From an uncultured Clostridia bacterium (lineage in GTDB: Bacteria > Bacillota > Clostridia > Christensenellales > UBA1242): a stretch of DNA of 64,000 bases. The DNA is taken from positions 39,280 to 103,279 of the forward strand of contig CAKNPS010000001.1 of the NCBI GenBank assembly GCA_930990515.1. The letters are read 5' to 3'. Below are positions 58,891-64,000 of this stretch, piece after piece; position 1 is the first letter of the stretch; each line of letters begins with the position of its first letter. Under the pieces are notes generated by a model. That model worked only from the letters and a program-made list of their open reading frames with translations, was not told the origin of the DNA and searched no databases. The translations under genes and the position numbers were made by a program.

Positions 58891-61113
58891 TTATTCTCTT
58901 CTTAAGGCTTCAACTGGGTCAAGGCGGGCGGCTCTAGTTGCTGGATAAAGTCCGCTTAACACACTGATTATGATGGAAACTCCAAGTGCGATAAAGATGT
59001 AATACCACTTAAATGACAATGGTGCAAGTCCCACGAAACTTGTCAATGCCACATAGGTTATAAGAATTAAAATCCCAGCAAAAACAAGTCCTATAATGCC
59101 ACTTAAAATTCCGAGAAGTAAACTTTCTGATGTGAATATGCGTTTTATATCAGTTTTTCTTGCGCCGATTGATTTCAAAACTCCAATTTCTTTTGTGCGT
59201 TCTGTAACACTCATATACATAACAACCAGAATCATAATTGCGGCAACGATGATGGAAACAAGAGATATGATTGTGAGCGATGTTCCAATAATGCTTCCCA
59301 TTTCATTGAACATATTTGCTAAATTATCTTCAATAGAACCAGTTAAGTCGTCTTGATGGTTTAAGGAAATGTATCGACTTATTGCGTTGGAAATTTCTTC
59401 GTTTGGAGTTTGAATGTATAAATCGTTTGGAGAAAGTTCAGATTCCATAAGTCTTTCATAGTGATATTCAAATAGGTCGTAATCAATATACATTATTGGA
59501 AAGCCAGACATAATCGAAGTGTCAATAATTCCTGTGATTTTTTCATAAATTATTAACTCTTGGGTGGAAGTTGTTCCGTCAGGAGATGAGTAAGTGTAGG
59601 TGATTGTTACTTTAACACTTTTTCCAACAGCACTTTCTTCTCCAAAGAGTTGAGAAATTGCAGGAGTGAACATTATTCCGCTTTTACTTGTTGATTTTTC
59701 TCCTTCAATAATGTTTTTGTCGCTGTAATATGGTGGGGTGGTGTATAGATAATAGATTGACATCATTTCATCATCGCCATAGTTTAAATCGTTGTCAAAA
59801 TCATAACCAATGGTTGCAGAAATGTTCCCAACACTCATTGTCATTGCTTCAAAACCATATTTAACATTACTCTCTTGTCGTTCTTCTTCTGTTTCGGCAT
59901 TATTTTTATCTTCAATCACGAAGTCATAATTTTCTTCTTGTAGGAACGTGTTTAGTTCAGTGATTAAATTCCCAATTTCTTCTTGAGAGAATGTTTCATA
60001 AGATTTTGAGCCAGAATCTGACCGTTTTGAGATTGTAACTATTGTTGGGTCTGAGTATGATTTCATTGTGTTATTTATGTAGTCGGTTATACCAGAACTG
60101 AAACATAGCATCAAAATTAAACTGCCAATCCCAATGGCAACGCCAAATGCCATAAGAAGATTTTTTGTTTTGCTTGCCCACATATTATGAAATGATAAAC
60201 GAATTGCCGACCAAACCGACAAATTTTGTTTTATGGAAGTTTTGTCTTTGTTTTTACGAGATTTTGTGTTATTTTCTAAAATTTTTTTGTCTTCTTCATC
60301 TATTTTTGTTTCATTTTCCTCTAAAACATTTTTGTTATTTTCTTTAATTTCATTGTTCTCATCTTGAGAAATTACTTCTTCGTCGTCATTTTTAATTTTT
60401 TCTCGAACATAATTTTCGTTTATATGGTCAGAAATTATGCGTCCGTCTGAAATTTCTATAACGCGTGAAGATATAGATGCCACCTTTTCAGAATGGGTGA
60501 CCATAATGACAAGTTTACCGCTGTCGGCAATCTCTTTTAAGATTTTTAGAATCTGCATTGATGTTTTTGTGTCAAGAGCGCCAGTAGGCTCGTCTGCAAT
60601 GATAATTTCAGGGTTATTTATTAATGCTCGAGCGATTGCCACTCTTTGTCTTTGTCCACCAGAAAGTTGATTTGGTTTCTTTTTAAGTTCGTGTGCAAGC
60701 CCAACTTTTTTAAGCATTTGAGTTGCTCGTTCAAGTTTTTCTTTTTCATTTACATTTGATAAAGTTAAGGCAAGGGTGACATTATCTAAAATTGATAGAT
60801 GTGGAATGAGATTAAAAGATTGAAAAATAAAACCGACCTTATCTTTACGATATTTGTCCAGTTGTTTATCATTGAGTCCTCTCAAATTTTCATTGTCAAC
60901 AATGATTTTTCCGCTATAGTTTGAATCAAGCCCACCAATCAAATTCATTAGGGTGCTTTTTCCGCTTCCGCTTTCTCCAACAATAGAAACAAGTTCTCCA
61001 GCATAGAATTCAATATTTATATCAAAAAGAGCTTGAAAGGTTTGTAATTTATTTAATTTATATCTCTTATTAACATTTTTAATCGAGAGAACAACTTTGT
61101 TTTTCTCATTCAT
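58891..61113 (-). CDS. ABC transporter with fused ATPase and MacB-like permease
   Basis: GESGSGKSTLMNLIGGLD, LSGGQRQRVAIARALINNPEIIIADEPTGALD, FtsX/MacB-type TMs, RTKEIGVLKSIGARKTDI, LYPATRAARLDPVEALRRE. Confidence 0.95.
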   Translation of the reverse strand: MNEKNKVVLSIKNVNKRYKLNKLQTFQALFDINIEFYAGELVSIVGESGSGKSTLMNLIGGLDSNYSGKIIVDNENLRGLNDKQLDKYRKDKVGFIFQSFNLIPHLSILDNVTLALTLSNVNEKEKLERATQMLKKVGLAHELKKKPNQLSGGQRQRVAIARALINNPEIIIADEPTGALDTKTSMQILKILKEIADSGKLVIMVTHSEKVASISSRVIEISDGRIISDHINENYVREKIKNDDEEVISQDENNEIKENNKNVLEENETKIDEEDKKILENNTKSRKNKDKTSIKQNLSVWSAIRLSFHNMWASKTKNLLMAFGVAIGIGSLILMLCFSSGITDYINNTMKSYSDPTIVTISKRSDSGSKSYETFSQEEIGNLITELNTFLQEENYDFVIEDKNNAETEEERQESNVKYGFEAMTMSVGNISATIGYDFDNDLNYGDDEMMSIYYLYTTPPYYSDKNIIEGEKSTSKSGIMFTPAISQLFGEESAVGKSVKVTITYTYSSPDGTTSTQELIIYEKITGIIDTSIMSGFPIMYIDYDLFEYHYERLMESELSPNDLYIQTPNEEISNAISRYISLNHQDDLTGSIEDNLANMFNEMGSIIGTSLTIISLVSIIVAAIMILVVMYMSVTERTKEIGVLKSIGARKTDIKRIFTSESLLLGILSGIIGLVFAGILILITYVALTSFVGLAPLSFKWYYIFIALGVSIIISVLSGLYPATRAARLDPVEALRRE

Positions 61114-61323
61114 TTTGACCTCTCTTTTCGTGCCATTTGAAAATTATAAATAAAAAAGTAATTAAATTTAATTTTTTTTGAAACTACTTCATATAAAGAA
61201 TATCATAAAGAGAAATTAAAGTCAATTATTGTTGAAATAATTAAAATTTTTTAAAAATTTATTAAATTTCAAAGATAAAAATTCTTTACAAACATTTTTA
61301 ATTAGGTTATAATATAGGGCGAT

Positions 61324-62328
61324 ATGTGGCAGGAAAATTTTTATGAAGCATTAATGGATTCGGTTGTCGATTGTTTGAAGATGTTGCCAATACTATTTTT
61401 GGCATATCTTCTTGTTTCATATCTATCACACGACCATAATCATAAATTTTCTGGCTTTTTGAGTAAAAAGAAAAAAACAAGTGTTTTGTATGCATCTTTT
61501 TTAGGTTGCGTCCCACAATGCGGATTCTCGACTGTTATCGCTGATTTATATTCCAAACAGAAAGTAACGCTTGGAACATTAGTTGCGGTTTTCATTGCGA
61601 CAAGTGATGAAGCAATACCTATTATGATTTCATCGCCGGACACAATTTTAGATATGCTTCTTCTTATTGGCATTAAAATTGTGCTTGCACTTGTTTGGGG
61701 ATATGGCATTGATTTTGTCGTTGGCTTATTTTCTAAAGTGTTAGCCAAAAGAAAAGAAAGAAAAATTCAGCAAATTGAACTTAAAAAGGAAAATCAACTT
61801 GCTGATATGGAAACGATTGAAGATGCTATTGACGGAGAGAAACACGAACATCATCACCATCATGAGCACGAGTGTGGGCATATACACACAGAAGAATGTG
61901 ATACGCACTGCCATCATAAGAATGGCGAAAGTTGTGCAGACAACATCTTTTTAGACGCCTTTATGCATACCTTTGAAATTGCAATTTATATTTTTGTGGC
62001 AACATTTATTATTAATCTACTTGTTAATTATTTCACAATTGATGTTTTGCAAACAATTTTGACAGATAATGTTTACATTCAAATTTTAATTGCCAGTCTT
62101 GTTGGTTTAATTCCAAATTGTGCTTCAAGCGTTCTTTTGGTGGAACTATACATTATGGGTGGACTATACTTCCCAGCACTTGTTGCGGGACTTTCAACTG
62201 GGGCAGGGGTTGGACTCTTCATTCTTGTTTCCAGAAATAAAAAACATCCGCTTCAAAGTTTAGGAATAATTGTTTTGCAATTTTTAATTGGTGTGATTTC
62301 AGGCTTATTTTTATCAATATTCTTCTAG
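61324..62328 (+). CDS. Putative metal/arsenic efflux permease (ArsP_2-like) with His-rich cytosolic loop
   Basis: SVLYASFLGCVPQCGFSTVIADLYSKQKVTLGTLVAVFIATSDEAIPI, GLIPNCASSVLLVELYIMGG; loop HEHHHHHEHECGHIHTEECDTHCHH. Confidence 0.8.
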   Translation: MWQENFYEALMDSVVDCLKMLPILFLAYLLVSYLSHDHNHKFSGFLSKKKKTSVLYASFLGCVPQCGFSTVIADLYSKQKVTLGTLVAVFIATSDEAIPIMISSPDTILDMLLLIGIKIVLALVWGYGIDFVVGLFSKVLAKRKERKIQQIELKKENQLADMETIEDAIDGEKHEHHHHHEHECGHIHTEECDTHCHHKNGESCADNIFLDAFMHTFEIAIYIFVATFIINLLVNYFTIDVLQTILTDNVYIQILIASLVGLIPNCASSVLLVELYIMGGLYFPALVAGLSTGAGVGLFILVSRNKKHPLQSLGIIVLQFLIGVISGLFLSIFF

Positions 62329-62332
62329 CAGT

Positions 62333-62366
62333 AAAAAAGAGATAGTGAAAAGTCTATCTCTTTTTT
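62333..62366. terminator. Bidirectional intrinsic terminator
   Basis: AAAAAAGAGATAG-tgaaaagt-CTATCTCTTTTTT. Confidence 0.8.
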
Positions 62367-62412
62367 GTGTTTTTATAATTTTAATTTAGAAAAACTGTTT
62401 AATTAAATTTTA

Positions 62413-63135
62413 TTAATTATTAGAGTTGCTATCTTTTCTGCCTTCATTGTAGAAATCAAAAGCCTTCATAATTTCTTCCAAATCTTCTTTAGGATTTAAG
62501 GCTTCTTGGAAACTGAAACCGCTTTCACTGACATCTTGTGGAATTATTGGAGTTTGCATTGGGGTGTTGTCAGGTTTTGCCTGAAGAAATTGTAGGTATG
62601 GTGGGATTTCGTCATCATCGTTTTTATAAGTTGAAATTCTAATTTCTCTTGGATAGTCCTGTCCTTTTTTGTATTCTTGCATTTTGTTTAAAAGTAGGCG
62701 CATACTATCATTTGGGGAATTGACAGGATTTGTGATGCTTGCTTCTTGTGAGATTTTGTTTTTATAGTTATCAATGACAGAAATTAATTCTTTAAGTATT
62801 GTTTCATATTCCTTATCATTTTTAAGTTGTGGAAATTTAACTTCAAGTTCTTGCACCAAAAGTTGAAGTTTGTCAAAAACTAGGGCATAGAAACTTTTTG
62901 TGCCTTCTTCTTCAAATTTCTTTGCTTTTTCAAGGACATCGATGGCATCTAAGATATTCTTTTCTTTATGGCGGAGTTCAAGATGTTGGTTCCTTAAATC
63001 AAGAAGTCGGCGTTCTGCTTCAAGGGTTTTAAGTCGCTCTTCCATAAGTTTAGATTCGTTTGTTGCTTTAAGGCGTTCTATGTAAGCGTCAACTTCTTTT
63101 TTATTGTAACCATAAGGTTCTTCGCTAAAACTCAT
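62413..63135 (-). CDS. DivIVA-domain-like coiled-coil protein
   Basis: YGYNKKEVDAYIERLKATNESKLMEERLKTLEAERRLLDLRNQ. Confidence 0.6.
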   Translation of the reverse strand: MSFSEEPYGYNKKEVDAYIERLKATNESKLMEERLKTLEAERRLLDLRNQHLELRHKEKNILDAIDVLEKAKKFEEEGTKSFYALVFDKLQLLVQELEVKFPQLKNDKEYETILKELISVIDNYKNKISQEASITNPVNSPNDSMRLLLNKMQEYKKGQDYPREIRISTYKNDDDEIPPYLQFLQAKPDNTPMQTPIIPQDVSESGFSFQEALNPKEDLEEIMKAFDFYNEGRKDSNSNN

Positions 63136-63154
63136 TTTCCCCTCCGAATAAAAT

Positions 63155-63649
63155 TCAGTGTTTAAAATTGAATGTTATTATCAATATAAATAATACCAAA
63201 AAAGCCACTAAAAAAGCAATAAAAATCGGCAAAGTTATTAAAGAAAAAGTGTAAAATGATGTGAAAATAATGATGAATAATAGCGAAAAATCAAAAATCA
63301 AGTGAAAATATTGTCCGCAAATTAAAAATGTTAAGAACGATGCAATAAAGAAGTCGGCTAGAAGATATAAACACCAATAAGAATCTGTTTTTGTTAAAGT
63401 AAAGACAAAACCGCTTATGCCGATAAAAATAAGGAGCGAACCTAAATAAAAACCACTGTCAAGTTTAAAAAGGCGACTTTTACTCACTTCGTAAATTCCT
63501 AAAAGAAAGGAAAAGGCATAAAACCAAAGCGTTCTATACGGAATAACAAAAATATTAAGAAAAACAAATATAGTAAATAATAAAAATAAGGCGACAATCA
63601 AAAATCGCAAAATATAAGTTTTTTTAACGCCTAAAATTCTTCCACGCAT
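63155..63649 (-). CDS. Polytopic membrane protein of unknown function
   Basis: Multiple hydrophobic helices across 164 aa. Confidence 0.65.
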   Translation of the reverse strand: MRGRILGVKKTYILRFLIVALFLLFTIFVFLNIFVIPYRTLWFYAFSFLLGIYEVSKSRLFKLDSGFYLGSLLIFIGISGFVFTLTKTDSYWCLYLLADFFIASFLTFLICGQYFHLIFDFSLLFIIIFTSFYTFSLITLPIFIAFLVAFLVLFILIITFNFKH

Positions 63650-63708
63650 ATAATTAATATTTCACAAAACTTTTTCTTATATTCAATAGGAGCCTTTTCA
63701 AATAAAAA

Positions 63709-63725
63709 AACAGCCATTGGCTGTT
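63709..63725 (-). terminator. Intrinsic terminator of lgt
   Basis: AACAGCCATTGGCTGTT with a T tract on the minus strand. Confidence 0.75.
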
Positions 63726-64000
63726 ATTTAAGGTCGTTTTTTAAGACATTCATAATTATGTCATAAGACGATTTTTTCTTTTTATTTCGAAAATAGCAAT
63801 ATAAAATGTAGGCGACGCCACAAAGAATAAAAACAATGCTTAAAACTTGGGAAATTCTAAAAGGTCCAAGGTATAGGCTGTCTGTCCTGAGTCCTTCCAC
63901 AATAAAACGACAAAAACCATACATTATGAGATAGCAAGCACCAATAATTCCGTCACTTTTGAATTTGACTTTGTATAGTAACACTGTAAGAATGACAAAA
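63724..64000 (-). CDS. lgt: Prolipoprotein diacylglyceryl transferase, C-terminal part (start outside the window)
   Basis: GIIGACYLIMYGFCRFIVEGLRTDSLYLGPFRISQVLSIVFI. Confidence 0.88.
   Translation of the reverse strand, partial: FVILTVLLYKVKFKSDGIIGACYLIMYGFCRFIVEGLRTDSLYLGPFRISQVLSIVFILCGVAYILYCYFRNKKKKSSYDIIMNVLKNDLK

Overview
This is a 64 kb stretch of a low-GC, endospore-forming Firmicutes/Clostridia-like chromosome (inferred from gene content), mostly housekeeping. It carries thrS with a T-box, lysS, proS, obg, gap, lepA, hemW, ylxM-ffh-rpsP-khpA-rimM-trmD, rbgA, rplS, the SRP RNA, a full spoIIIAA-AH operon followed by gls24-nusB-xseAB, and one tRNA-Thr. Accessory content includes large surface proteins, two CPBP proteases, an ABC-F ATPase, a MacB-like transporter and an ArsP_2-like permease. 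The most striking unexplained structure is a ~4.6-copy tandem array of a 96-bp non-coding unit inserted between spoIIIAC and spoIIIAD. Its hairpins show compensatory changes between copies, and a diverged solo copy lies ~7.5 kb away at the end of a broken surface-protein gene. Other leads are a family of at least four dispersed intergenic palindromes (one upstream of an unusual membrane-anchored PadR-like protein), a motif shared by two leaders that precede small membrane proteins, a 24-aa membrane microprotein upstream of yajC, and several promoters placed so that transcripts would be leaderless. All calls come from reading the sequence; no database searches were run.
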